Of a stretch of DNA of 64,000 bases, positions 23,300 to 35,095 are shown in pieces. The notes below the pieces were generated by a model. That model did not search any database and was not told the DNA's origin. It was given only the letters and a program-made list of their open reading frames with translations. The stretch spans positions 5,704,001-5,768,000 of the forward strand of contig JAPYXD010000714.1 of assembly GCA_030998225.1 (NCBI GenBank), in the 5' to 3' direction. A program made the translations under genes and the position numbers. This DNA comes from Diplolepis rosae. Its lineage: Eukaryota; Arthropoda; Insecta; Hymenoptera; Diplolepididae. The first letter of the stretch is position 1. The number at the start of each line of letters is the position of its first letter.

Positions 23300-25975
23300 G
23301 CAGACGACGAATTTGAATTTACGAAGTATATAGTTCAAGAAATAACACTTTTCTTCAATTTCTTGAAGAAAGTCTGCATGAAATAAACATCAGTATGATC
23401 TTGGAAAATTTCATGAGGATTTCAACACTTCAAAAATAAACTTTCAGTGAAATTTAGTGACAATAAATGTATAAAATTTGAATCAATATATAATTTTTCA
23501 TTCAAATTTATATACTTCTTACTAATTTTGTACATTTAACAATTTTTCAATTAGAACAATATTTTCTATCAAGATAAAATGAACATAAAATTCAAGTTCA
23601 TAATTTATATTTTCAGTTATATGTTAGAAATATTTTCATCTCACATTTTTGTAGCCTAAGCACAAACTTTTCATTCCAAAACTTAAAATCTCTACGGAAA
23701 TGGAAAATTGTCTAATAGCAGTAGATAAATTAAAAAGCTAAAATATGTGTTTATTGGTATTTCCATATTAACATATAAATATCAATCAACTTTAAACTTT
23801 ACATAAAAATGTTCGTTCGAAGTGTTCAAATCTTGTTACAATTTGACAAGATTTTATGGAGGAGTGCAATCTTTTAGATGAAATATTTTGTAGTTCTTAA
23901 TTTGTCTGTCCGTCTGAAGTCGTAGTAAGATTTGAAGAGTAAACAACAAATTTTCCAATAGAATTCAGGATCAATAATAATTGATTCAGGAAATACTTCA
24001 ACTCTGTAGAGCATTTTTGTATTTCGAATTCAAAATGGGAAAATTATGAAAAAACTCTGAGATACGTGGAATTTTTCATAATTTTCCCATTTTTAAATAA
24101 TTTTTAAATATCTTTATAATTTACAAAAACAGTATTTTCCCATAAGATCACATGTTATTTTCAATAATTAATTTCTCGGGTTTGAGGTTCTGAAGGGTCA
24201 CGAAATTAGAACCATAGTTCAAGTAAGCTATAATACGCGTTCTGTCAAAATTACAAGTAATTCTCATTTTTAATAGTCTTATCCACCATACTCCCAGCAT
24301 TTATAGACATAAAATTTCATTTAAAGTTTCTTCTATCGGTATTCAAAACTTTCAACAATTTTGCAAGATCAGTCAAATGCAAAATTTGACAAAGTATTTA
24401 ATCAAAATATTTACATTTATTTTTTAAATATTTTGAAAATAATTCGACTAAAATAATGATTAATAAGATTTTGTAACATTGTGGGAATATTGGAACGCTG
24501 CAAGATTAAATTTTGAGTACAATTTTCAATTAATGAATGTTTAAAGAATTGAGTGAAAGCATCAATTAAAAAATATTTTTACTTTATAAATTTGATTAAG
24601 TGCAGTAATAAGAAAATTTTGACTTTCTATAAAGCATTTCATTTATCTGATTAAAAGTCTGTGCATACGTCACTAAAACGTAAGATTAAAAAACATTAAA
24701 CTGCTTTTACCATCAATCTATGAATGTGGATTTTAAACCGTAATTTAATGTGTCTTATTTTTTTTGATAAAATATTTTTAACATAATTTTTTGCTTAAAG
24801 TAGCCGATTCACTCGATTAAAAATTGGTCAACTTGTATATTTCAAAATTCTGTAATAAAAGTATTTTCATATTATGTTTTTGTATCCTATGCGTAGAATT
24901 TTAATTTTAAAATTGAGATTTCTCAGAAAGAAGGAAGATTGTCTTATTAAAGCAGTTTATTCCCAGAAATTAAAAATCATTTACTTAATATTTCGATTCC
25001 AAACATTGAATATTTATTGACTTTGAATAAAACAGAAAAAAATTTTTTATGAAGTTTTAAAATCTTTTTAGAATGTTACGAATTGGGCCGAATTTAGAAT
25101 TACGAAATCTTTCATTAGAAAATGAAAAAGTCACTCACATGAAATAAACTTCTGTAAGAATTATCAAGATTGAAGAGATGTTAAAATATTTGAAAAATAA
25201 TGAAATTGTAAAATTGCAATTTATATTAATATTTGACAAATTTTCAGCTTTCTCAATCAAAGCATTATCCGGAAATTTTTAGTTCCTATAAAAAGATGGA
25301 ATATTTATCAATTTCTTGAATGTTCATACATTAAAAAAATATCGAATTAGAGAATTATATGCAAAGTATTTTCCATTAAGAAGACATAAATATGACATAA
25401 TTAGTTCTATATCTACATTTTCAGCTTACTTTTTTGTGGCTTAAGCACACATTTTGAATGTAAAATTTTTATGTAAAATTTAAAGTTGATTGATATTTAT
25501 ATGTTAATATGGAAATACCAATAAACACATATTTTAGCTTTTTAATTTATCTACTGCTATTAGACAATTTTCCATTTCCTTAGAGATATTAAGTTTTGAA
25601 ATGAAAAGTTTGTGCTTAGGCTACAAAAATGTGAGATGAAAATATTTCAAACATATAACTGAAAATATAAATTATGAACTTGAATTTTATGTTCATTTTA
25701 TCTTGATAGAAAATATTGTTCTAATTGAAAAATTGTTAAATGTACAAAATTAGTAAGAAGTATATAAATTTGAATGAAAAATTATATATTGATTCAAATT
25801 TTATACATTTATTGTCACTAAATTTCACTGAAAGTTTATTTTTGAAGTGTTGAAATCCTCATGAAATTTTCCAAGATCATACTGATGTTTATTTCATGCA
25901 GACTTTCTTCAAGAAATTGAAGAAAAGTGTTATTTCTTGAACTATATACTTCGTAAATTCAAATTCGTCGTCTGC
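23300..25975. mobile_element. T3: 2.7-kb element with ~512-bp terminal inverted repeats
   Basis: The left arm 23300-23811 and right arm 25465-25975 are reverse complements with only a handful of differences, starting GCAGACGACGAATTTG at both outer ends. The 1.65-kb centre is AT-rich and non-coding in all frames. Near-identity of the arms implies recent insertion or gene conversion between arms. I see no clear target duplication (left flank GTCAGT, right flank TTCGCG). It is probably a non-autonomous long-TIR or foldback transposon. The superfamily is not identifiable. Confidence 0.75.
24033..24095. repeat. Short hairpin inside T3
   Basis: AAAATGGGAAAATTATGAAA and its reverse complement lie about 17 nt apart, giving a stem of about 21 bp. 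It sits in the non-coding centre of T3. Confidence 0.6.
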
Positions 25976-26765
25976 TTCGCGCCTCTTTTGCACGTACAAA
26001 TTTGTATAAAGTCACGCGCGGTGCAATTCTGTATAAAGTCACGTTCGATCAAAGATCTATGATTGATTGATTTTCTATAATCAATCACTCCTCATATATG
26101 TGGTAACACGTTTTCTTACTTGTAGATTTTTTATGATTAATTGATAAATTGTTATTGATTTTTAACAATATTAATAATTATATGCCTAAATAATAACAGG
26201 GATGGTGTAATAATTATAAATTAAAGCAGTAATTAGTCAATGTTGATGGCGCCACGCCAGTAACCTGTTACCATCTCACCAGGTCACTAGCGCTGCATCA
26301 CTATATTATCGACGCGCGGCATGATTCACTGACTAATTACCGCGCGGGCAATTACCATATGGACCGAGAGACGCTCGTCTTTATCACTTGTTACCAAGTG
26401 TCGAGCCGACTTATCGATGTGAGGTTACGCATTAGTTTACCTCCGCAGAATAATTACCCGGTCTAGGTGGTAATTACCATAAGACTGATAATAAAGATCT
26501 AATTGTTCGCTTCCATGTACGAAGTGTTGCTCCTGTGCAGGGGCAATAATTATAATTTTAAAAATTTAATGTTACCGGGATGTAACATATAGAGTACAGT
26601 CATTATTTGAAATTTGACGATATTTTAGTACCATGTTTGATCCTAGGGCAAAATTCAGGAAAATGATCCTAAAAATATTTTAAATAGGTAGCAAAAATGT
26701 TATAAAGACTTACATGAGAAATGATAATAAGAAGTTTTTAGAATATTAACTACTTTTAATAGTAT

Positions 26766-26961
26766 AATATGTGCCTAGGCGCATAATGAGGGTTATTACG
26801 CGACGAGCGACAATGCTCGCAGGAGATCGAAGCCAAGGCGTAGTCGAGGCTTAGGTGAGGCAAAGCCGAGACAAAGCCGAACGAAGCCGAGGCGCGATCA
26901 GTCCTGTGAGCATTTTGAGCGAGTCTCGTAATTACCCGAATTGTGTGCATTGGCACATATT
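26766..26961. mobile_element. Foldback MITE, copy 1
   Basis: The ends AATATGTGCC and GGCACATATT are inverted, and pairing extends inward about 60 bp (for example ACAATGCTCGCAGGA against TCCTG.GAGCATT). The centre is a run of GCCGAG-type repeats. Copy 2 is at 27344-27506. Predicted minus-strand ORFs in the two copies mirror the repeat, not genes. Confidence 0.7.
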
Positions 26962-27343
26962 CTATTTTATGTGACTTCGGTGCGTGAACAAGTTTTTATG
27001 CATACACTCGAATCTAATCTAGTATTCATCATGATTCTCGTCCATTGCACTTGATATTTCGCGACTAGTTTCGGCCATTTTTATTTTCTCGATCTTGTGT
27101 AGTGGTAGCGTATTGTAATAGAGCATGCGCAGTTAAAATGTACAAGGTTTTGTTAGTACGCTGCCAACGCTGTACGAAGAAGAAGGTGAAGAATAAGAAG
27201 AAGATAACGCTCCGATGTATGGTTATAGGCGCATGCGCAGTTCAATTTTTACATTACATTCCTCCGTATCGTAATAAACAACATTACGCTACTCTCAACT
27301 GTAGCGTAAAGGGAGTTTACGCGCCAAAGGCACATAATAGTAT

Positions 27344-27506
27344 ATTACGTGCCTAGGCGCACAATGAGGGTTACTGCGCGACGAGCGACAATGCTCGCAG
27401 GAAATCGAAGCCGAGACCAAGCCGAGACGAATCCGAGGCACGATCAGTCCTGCGAGCATTGTCACGAGTCTCGTAATTTCCCGAATTGTGTGCATTGGCA
27501 CGTATT
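27344..27506. mobile_element. Foldback MITE, copy 2
   Basis: This has the same architecture as 26766-26961, with ends ATTACGTGCC and GGCACGTATT. The inner stem GACAATGCTCGCAGGA / TCCTGCGAGCATTGTC is perfect. The centre is shorter than in copy 1. A further terminus-like GGCACATAAT lies just outside at 27329-27338. Confidence 0.7.
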
Positions 27507-27687
27507 CTATTTTATGTGAATTATTATTATTATTTAATTATTTAAATCTTATAAAATCTTTAAATATTTAAAAAAGCGTAATTATCCACATAATCGACTG
27601 AAATGATTACGAAAAATTTGTATATAGTTCATGATATATGCTTGACCAAATTGGCATAAATAGATTCTGTGAGAAAAGTTTTATGGA

Positions 27688-27760
27688 ACCTCCGTAGCTC
27701 AGATGTTAGAGCATTCGACTGGCAATCGAAGGGTCCTGGGCTCGATACCCAGCGGAGTGG
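27688..27760 (+). tRNA. tRNA-like sequence, anticodon loop CTGGCAA (GGC); probably a tRNA-derived repeat
   Basis: This cloverleaf is better preserved than the copy at 91-163. Position 33 is T, the anticodon stem TTCGA/TCGAA and T stem CTGGG/CCCAG are perfect, and the D stem is GCTC/GAGC. The acceptor stem again fails at pairs 1 and 2, and pair 3-70 is C-G, not the G-T needed for alanine identity. TCTGTGAGAAAAG (27666-27678) and its near inverse ending TTTCACAGA (27781) flank it, as in the other copy. It may be a SINE or a tRNA pseudogene mobilised within a small inverted-repeat element. Confidence 0.5.
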
Positions 27761-28963
27761 AAGCGTTCTTTTTTTCACAGAAAAAATTGTTCGAATATAT
27801 ATTGAAAATTCCATCTGGTCTTAAATGGCGTTAATTCTAAATCACAGGTTGATAGGATCGATATGGTAGAGTTCGGTTATCATGGTGAATGATACACTCT
27901 TCTAATTATCGACATGATCGACTGAAATGATTTAGAAAAATTTGTATATTCGACAAACCATTACTATGGAGTATAATAATTTGGGAAAAATGTATAAAAT
28001 ACGTTACATTTTTGCATGAGAATTTAAGTATATAGGTGTATATGTGGGGTTTTATTATTCAAAAAATACATAAAGTATACCTAAATTATCACATGAAATC
28101 GCACAATAACTTCCTTTGGTATAGAGAAAAATTGATAAATATCATAATAATAAAATAATTGGATACTACTTTTAAAATACGTAACATTTCTACATGACTT
28201 GTTAATATAAAAATAAAGACACCTCAATTATAGCTTAAAGTACAGGTGAACCTGTAATTTCCAATGGTAGTGTATATATTGTAATTGCCATGTAAAAGAT
28301 GTTACGTTTTATATATAAAATTTTATTTATTTTATTTATATCAGCGTGTTATTACTCAGTTTTGTTTCTCGATTGTGATAATGCTTCTCAATAATTTTTT
28401 CCCGACATCGTTAGGTCGCATGCAAGGTAGGTAATTTTGGCCGGTAGGCCGTGTACTCGTTCGTTCGCTTGCCACTCAGTCTGTTTGACGCGGTAGGCGT
28501 TGTGTTCGTGGAGGACAATGAACCAGGCTCGTTTTACTATCCCACTACCCCTCCTCATGGGATTGTACCCTAAAAAACCATAATGAAGTTATATCATTGT
28601 AATCGCAGAACCATGCAAAATAACTTCCAAGTTAAAATATTATAATTTTTAGAGAAGAGATTTAATTACCTATTCGAGAATGAAATAGTCTTCTTAACGA
28701 TGTCAACAGAACAAACACTATCTGCCGCTGCTGCGTATTTTTCGGAAAACGATAAGTAATACTGTTTTCTTAGAACCATCTAGTACATCCCTAGATCGAC
28801 AAATATCAGTTTTTTTTCACAATGCCTCAGAACCTCAGTCAAATAAAAAAAAAGGATTCTCAATAAGCCAGCATTTGGACTTACGTCGTTTTGAACGTAT
28901 CCACGTAAGTGGATGGATTGCTGCAAGGGGAACGGCTTCGTATGAGTTCCGCCATTGTTGTAT

Positions 28964-29652
28964 ACTCTTTCTAAGCTACATCAAGCTACATGCCATTGGT
29001 GAGACCGTTTCAGAATTAAATCAGACAAAATATTTTAGTATTGTTAAAATTTAAATCTATTTAACTGTATGTAAGGAATATAAAAACAATGGAAACTGTT
29101 ATTAACATATTGGTTTATCTATAAACATATTTTTATTTATGATCTTTCGACATCATGAAAGTTTAATAAGAGTGCAAATTCGGAACGGCACATAAATATT
29201 CACAATCGTTCGAAATGAAATACACACATATAATATGTTTTTATTAATTTCCATTGTCTTCATATTCCTTTCATACAGTAAAATAGATTTAAATTGTAAC
29301 AATAATAAAATATTTTGTCTTATTTAATAAAAAAAAGGTCGTAATCGATATCATTTACGACATCGTAAACGATATCGGATATGGTCCCAAAATCCTACGT
29401 CGTTTACGATATCACTTACAACAACGTTTACGGTATCGCTTACGACAACGTTTCTAATGTCGTTTCCAACTTCAGAATTTTCAATAGGAGATAGATTAGT
29501 CGCTATTTTTGGACTCACGAGTCCTCAGGTCGATAAAACCAAGGAGTTTTTAATTATATGATTATGTTTATTGAAGCCTTGCATAAGCTGTGAAATTAAT
29601 ATTTTTTGTCTCTCCGATTTCCGTTGAAGTCAGCAGTATTATTATTTTTCAT
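28964..29652. repeat. 689-bp dispersed repeat R, copy 1
   Basis: It matches 60895-61584 over its whole length with perhaps 4-5% differences. The 5' part contains two ~80-bp inverted arms (around AGACAAAATATTTTA and its inverse near 29325). The 3' part has a cluster of CGATATC and TTTACGAC-like motifs (29341-29465). There is no ORF. The sharp common ends suggest a non-autonomous transposon. Confidence 0.75.
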
Positions 29653-29771
29653 AACATTTTTTATTATTAGTATATTTCGTATATTTTCTGTATATTTTCT
29701 GAAAATAAAAGTTGATAAAAATACAAATTACAGATATTTTTAATTTTTAGTTATTACGAAAAAACCAAGAT

Positions 29772-29857
29772 TTAAGGCAAAATTGTGAAAATGTAATGCA
29801 AGAGTGAGTTGTTATTAACTTCTCACTCTTGAATTACGTTTCACAATTTTGCGTTAA
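29772..29857. repeat. Compact 86-bp hairpin with TTAA at both ends
   Basis: Arms of about 36 bp starting TTAAGGCAAAATTGTGAAA pair with GTTTCACAATTTTGCGTTAA across a 13-nt loop, with a few mismatches. It could be a tiny TTAA-type MITE or yield a small hairpin RNA. Confidence 0.65.
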
Positions 29858-30559
29858 ATATTCAATTTCCTTTTAATTTTATTTGAATATATTCTCTGTA
29901 ACCCATTTAAAGAACCTACGTATGCATGTGTATGCACTGACAAGTGCACACATAATGGTAGTTCAGGTGCAGGGATATAAGCGGCGCTAGTTGCTAGCGG
30001 ACCACCACCTTTCCATTAGTTTTGCACGGCCTGTTTTTATTGCCAACCCTTGAAGTACAGATGGTTATGCTTGGTAATGAAATCATATATGCAATATAAA
30101 AATGGTTATGGCTTAGTGACCTTCTCAACCTTTGGTAACAAAAACAAATCCGTACTTGATAAATTGATTCTTTATTTGTTATGATATTGTATTACTGTCG
30201 AACCCTGCTTATTTCAACGCCTCCAGATTAAATGCCTATTGTTCATCGCAACTCGAGAGGGCCCTCCACTACAGCCACCGAATCATCACAACTACTTGTC
30301 AGCGCAAAGGCATTGTTGCACACTTCCTCACGTGTTTTCTCGCTTTTTAATTGATTGGTTAGGTGTGCCACGTAACCTCAATCCTGGATAGTTCAAGAGA
30401 ACAAAATAAGAAGACGTTTATTGCGGCAAACAGAAGTCATTTGCTATAAGTGGAAGTGGTAATAAGTGACGTTCAAAGTCTGGTTTACAATAATAGAAGT
30501 GAACAATTTCAATTTTCTCTTATTTCGATAGTTTTAATAATTTTTTTTTTTTATTTCAG

Positions 30560-30693
30560 ATGTTCGATGATGTCATTTTTGCCTTTTTTTCCTTGGAAAT
30601 GATGATAAAAATAGTAGCTATGGGCCTTTATGGTAAAGGGACATATCTTGCTGATTCCTGGAACAGATTAGATTTCTTCATAGTAATGGCTGG
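30560..30693 (+). CDS. Ca-alpha1T: Exon of T-type voltage-gated calcium channel alpha1 subunit (Cav3), domain I S2-S3
   Basis: This internal exon of 134 bp gives 44 codons plus two bases. A long T-rich tract ending TTATTTCAG precedes it and GG|GTAAGTG follows. The product runs [17 protein letters not shown] (S2, with the conserved Glu of the gating-charge transfer site), [13 protein letters not shown] (linker), then [10 protein letters not shown] (start of S3 with its conserved Asp). This pattern is that of domain I of Cav3 channels and differs from Cav1/Cav2 and from NALCN. The channel sits in the plasma membrane and passes low-threshold calcium current. No neighbouring exon is visible, so the flanking introns are long. 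Confidence 0.85.
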
Positions 30694-33650
30694 GTAAGTG
30701 TGGTTAAATAAATTATTTACATCATCATCCCCAAACAAATATTACGCTGGTCAAAAGTCATTTTGCTGCAGGGCAGACAAAAATTTTTTTAAGTTATTCT
30801 GGGCACGCTGTATTAAAAAATGACTATCATTTTGCTCAATCAGCTCTTGATTTTGCAATATAGCAAAAAAACGTATTTTTTTTATATGCAGACATTCAAA
30901 TTCTTACATTTTTTAAAAATCAAACACTTGCATTACAGACCATTTGTAACGTATGGGTCTTAATTGGACTAATGAACCACAAATTACACACATCTATTAA
31001 GTTTTTCCCTTCGAAAATTGCTTAAACGAAGAAAACTTTATATTTTAGTAAGAATTTGTCAATTATCAAAATTCAAAGCACTGTTACTTAACGAATTTTC
31101 GTCCAATTCTAATTAAATTCACGGAACTTGTATCTGCATCTATCTTCTTCATTGCGTTAAAATTTTAACGTATTTGAATAACAATTGGCGAAATGGTACT
31201 AAATATTTAAAGAATGGTTTTCTCGCAATATCGCTAAAACAAGATCTGTTTGAAGAAAATGATGATCATTTTTTTATTCAACATCCCCAAATATCCCTAA
31301 AAATTTGTTGTACACTCTGCAGCAAACAGAAATTTTTTTTCTCGGTCAGTGTTATAATAACACAAGCACATGAAAAAAAGTTCTTAGTTTGGAATCTATG
31401 AATTTGAATTTTATTTTAATTAAGATTGGAGGTTTAAATCACTATTCATGGTTGATATTGGTATTTGAATGGTTAATTATTGCTTTTCCGTAAATACATT
31501 AAGGGGGGCACTCTACCTGGAGCCTCAATAAATGAACGATTTTCTTAATTTTTTTTTTTAAAACAAGAAAGCGATGCGACAGCTTTGTAGTCATTTTCGT
31601 ATATTTGGATACATGTCTAAACTACAATTTTTAATTTTTTATGTATCAAAAATTTTCAAAATGGCGGCTGTAGCAACCATCTTCCGAAAATTTTCCGAAA
31701 AATCGATTTTTGCGGTAATCATCGTACAGCCCAAACCAATCATCTGAATCATATGAAATTTTTGATGTTGTAGAGATAAGGCTTGAATTAAGTGCGTGAA
31801 CCTCTAAAAAGTTAATAAATCTTGAAATTTAGTAACAATATCATACGATTGGAAAAAAAATCAAATTTTTTCCGTTTTTTTCTTATTATGAGTGACTGAA
31901 AAATTGTTTAAACAATATGTTTATATAGATTTTAGAGGTTAAAGCACTTGTGTAAACTATAATCTATAAAATGAGTGGTCACTGAGCTTTCTACGTTCAG
32001 TGGTTTACTCGCAATCGTGATTACCGACCAGGCACAGTCTGGCTAATGTAATATTTTTTGCAAAACTTGTGCGCCACCTATCTCGGACCAGATAACTAAG
32101 ATTAATGTGCATGTGTATGTATATACAGGCCCTTTATATGTGTTAAGGAATTAAATAATATAGGGAAAATGCAAAAATTAATGCAAAATGAATGAATAGA
32201 AAGATCAAAAAGTGACAAGTGAATTATAAGTAAGATTTTCTTCTTCATTTTCCGAATCTTATTCTATCAGTTTTGCACTTATTTTCAGTTAATTAAATAA
32301 ATGCATAGCAACTAAAAACTATGTTTAAAACTCAGTTTATTTGCTGTACCTTTTGTACAATTAAAAATGAAGTCTTATAAATGATTAATGGTGAAGAAAT
32401 ATTAAATAAATAAAAAATCGTTTTGAGGTTAGCTCATCGTATGGCGCATTTCGAAGTTCCTCATTTCCGCACAACTCTAACCACTCACGTCCAGTGACAC
32501 TATTTCTGGGAAGTCGATGTATTGGAACAACTTTTTAATTCTTCCGTAATGAATTACAAGCTGGCACAATGCATTTATTACGATCCATTTTCCAAAAATA
32601 ACTGGCAGCAACTAACCAAACTTGAGACTGTCTCGTGTTTGCATTATTCAAATCCCCTTTCCCCGCAGATACATCTAGTCATCATATCCAGAGCCACCTA
32701 CCACGGACCAGACAACTATTCAACACCCCGCACCTCCCCTTCATCCCTTCGTCCAAGTTCTAAAATTTGCCAATTCCTCCTATAAGACTTGGCCGTGCCT
32801 GATTACCGACTAACGTGGCTGTTTTTCCCGCTACCGGCTATACGGCACCAACTCCTCTCCTTCTTTACAAAAGGCACTCAAATTCGCCTGTCAACTTAAC
32901 TTAGACCTGTCAGCTTGCTGCCCAAACGAGTTCTACCGTTCCGCTGTTCCCTCTTCTCCCACTACTTGCTCACTCCACCTACAGGTGGCGTCCATGTCGC
33001 TGCAGACGAGCACTCTGTCCGGGAGGTGGCGTACTTATGCGACCACTCCGGCAACTAGCATAGCAGCTGTCAGTGTTGACAATATGTCTGCCGCCAAATC
33101 CCACTTCGATTGATTATTTTGCTATCAATCGATCTTTTGTTTATATGCTATCGCGTCCTCCACTCTGTGTTGCATGTTTGTGATTCCGGACAATCACTCG
33201 CGTTTCGTGTCGACAGTGAATTAGCGGTGGGCAAATTTGTTGTGTTCGATACGCAGTGCCGGGTAGTTAGTGTTTACTTAACCTCCTGAGAGACCAGCTG
33301 TCATCCAGGGACTTCTCGTCGTTATCTGGAGCCAGATAAAGCACCCCATCGCCGTCCAGAACCCTTTTTGTGCTGCCCACGGTCTAGTGATAACTACTAC
33401 AAGGTATGTACATTTTATTTCATATCTTTCTCAACAAATTATATTACTTTAATCTAAGCTTTATTACTCAATTGTCTCAATGAAGGCTGAACTGGAATCT
33501 TCAGGACTAATCGTGCTGCGGGCCTAAATACAATGATTGATAATTGAAGGATAGTTTAAGATTATGATAGCGTAACTACTGCTTTGAACAAAATATTTTA
33601 TTATTTTAGTATTAGGTATTTACAAGTAGAATTAAATTGTACAACCTGTA
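30694..33650. other. Intronic or intergenic stretch, no gene recognised
   Basis: Most of it is AT-rich and featureless. A TTAAGGGGGGCACTC motif at 31499 resembles one terminus of a TTAA-type repeat, but I see no partner. From about 32440 to 33420 the base composition is GC-richer, with a possible splice donor (CAAG|GTATGT near 33403), which could be a retroelement LTR and leader or a host 5' exon. An AATAAA lies near 33658. I cannot decide between these options. Confidence 0.35.
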
Positions 33651-33665
33651 ATGATTCAATAAAAC

Positions 33666-34650
33666 TTATCCGCTGTTGGCGGCGCAAGTGCAGATGTCTG
33701 CCTCTCTAGTTGTCAGTGGTACTGGTGGCAGCTGAATCTGAAGGGTATTTATCGGGGAAAGTGGGGCTGTATTTGGCCTCACCCAGACAATTTCTGCTGG
33801 CGGCAGGCGTGGCTCTGGTCCGAGGGGATTGTGTGGACCGATCTTACCCTTGCTCCTCTTTCGTAAGGGCACCGTTGATAGCGGTGTCCCTCCCTGTGGC
33901 AGTTCCAGCAGCCAATTGATGGTGGTGGCAGCAAGGGTTCCCTCACTGCCCTCGAATAAATTTTTGCCACTGCTAGCGAAGACAACACTGGCCCCGGTAT
34001 GGGCCAGAGTAGGGCCTGCTCTTGTTGTGCAGGGGGGAGAGGAGAGTGGACCTGGCGTAGGGCCGAAATAAAGCCGGGAGATATCCTCTCCGGGGCTCGG
34101 GCTTACCCTCCAGGACGTCACCCAAGCATGGGTGGGACGACACCTTTTGCTCGGGTGAGGCTGTGGAGCTGCAGGGTCTACCTATCTGCTTTAACCTCCG
34201 TTCCTTCGAAGGAATTCCACCTCTGCCCCATCCTCTGTCCATGAGTCTTCCCCTTGTCTGGTCGATGTGTCTAGGAAGCTCCGACACTTCCACCTTTTCT
34301 GCTCGAAAGTTCCTACCATGACCAATTTCGTGGTGGGCTGTACTTCTGGTGGTGGTGCTGGAGGCGAGGCAGTCCTGGGCGACAGTTTTTGCTCTAACTA
34401 GGGCACTTCTTTTTAGTGCCTCTGGTTCTCCGTCGGTCGCGGTGTTTCCTTTGCTATTGGCCTCTTTCGGATGGCACCTGTACTCTTTTTGGGGCGGCCT
34501 GCACCTCGGCAGGGCTGGACGTGTGGTGACGAGAACTCCAATTCTTGTTTATGGAGGCCTGCCCCTTTTCTGGGAGCAGCTACGCTGGTCGCTGCTGGCT
34601 GGACCTCTTCGTCGCCGGGACAAGGGGTAGCGGTCCTTCTGGAGAATGGG
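33666..34650 (-). pseudogene. GC-rich retroelement fragment with one gag-like zinc knuckle
   Basis: On the minus strand one frame (33988-33779) contains a CCHC zinc knuckle CWNCHREGHRYQRC, typical of retroelement gag. The surrounding frames are proline- and arginine-rich and overlap on both strands because of high GC. It lies downstream, in minus-strand order, of an integrase tail (35095-34652), the reverse of normal gag-pol order, so it may be a separate insertion or a rearranged piece. The element family is not identified, and the many plus-strand ORFs here are treated as composition shadows. Confidence 0.4.
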
Positions 34651-34651
34651 C

Positions 34652-35095
34652 TCATGTAACGTCCTCAGAACCTGCTCTATCGGTACTTATTTGGGTCGTC
34701 CCAGCTTTCCTTTGCGGTTCGGGAACATCCTGACTCGCGTCTGCCGCTCTGGACTTATCTGCTTCTATTGATCGCAGAGGAATATTCACCGACTCAATAT
34801 GTTCCGAATCCACTGGCCAGTAGTATTTCAGGTCTTTTGTATGTGTCTTTTCGATTTTTCCCGACTCATCTTGTACCTGGTACACCACTGGAGATGGAAC
34901 TTTAACTATCTTGAACGGTCCTTCATGCTTAAGGGCTAGTTGCCGAGTAATATAGTCAGTCGCTGAGGACAATACATGGGACTTTCGACAAAGTACGTCT
35001 CCTATATCAAATCTTAAATCGCGCCTTTTCTGAATATAATACTCCGCCTGACGGTCGAAAGATATATCTAAATAATGTGTGACTAAATATCTCAA
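34652..35095 (-). pseudogene. Integrase C-terminal tail of a different gypsy-type element
   Basis: The open frame begins inside an integrase C-terminal domain. It has YYIQKRRDLRFDIGDVLCRK, HVLSSA, then HEGPFKIVKVPSPVVYQVQD and THTKDLKYYW, a GPF/GPY-like module as in many insect gypsy elements. It does not match the integrase tails of G1, G2 or G3. It starts where G1 env similarity ends and overlaps the env frame by about 90 bp in another register, which indicates a recombination or insertion junction near 35095-35105. Confidence 0.6.

Noticed and set aside
30193..30480. Second pogo-like MITE (CGAACCCTGCTTATTTCAACGC)
   Set aside because: Only one terminus-like sequence is visible, and no matching inverted end or TA duplication was found.
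33710..34733. Plus-strand ORFs in the GC-rich island
   Set aside because: They are antisense to the minus-strand knuckle and integrase-tail frames. High GC makes all frames long.
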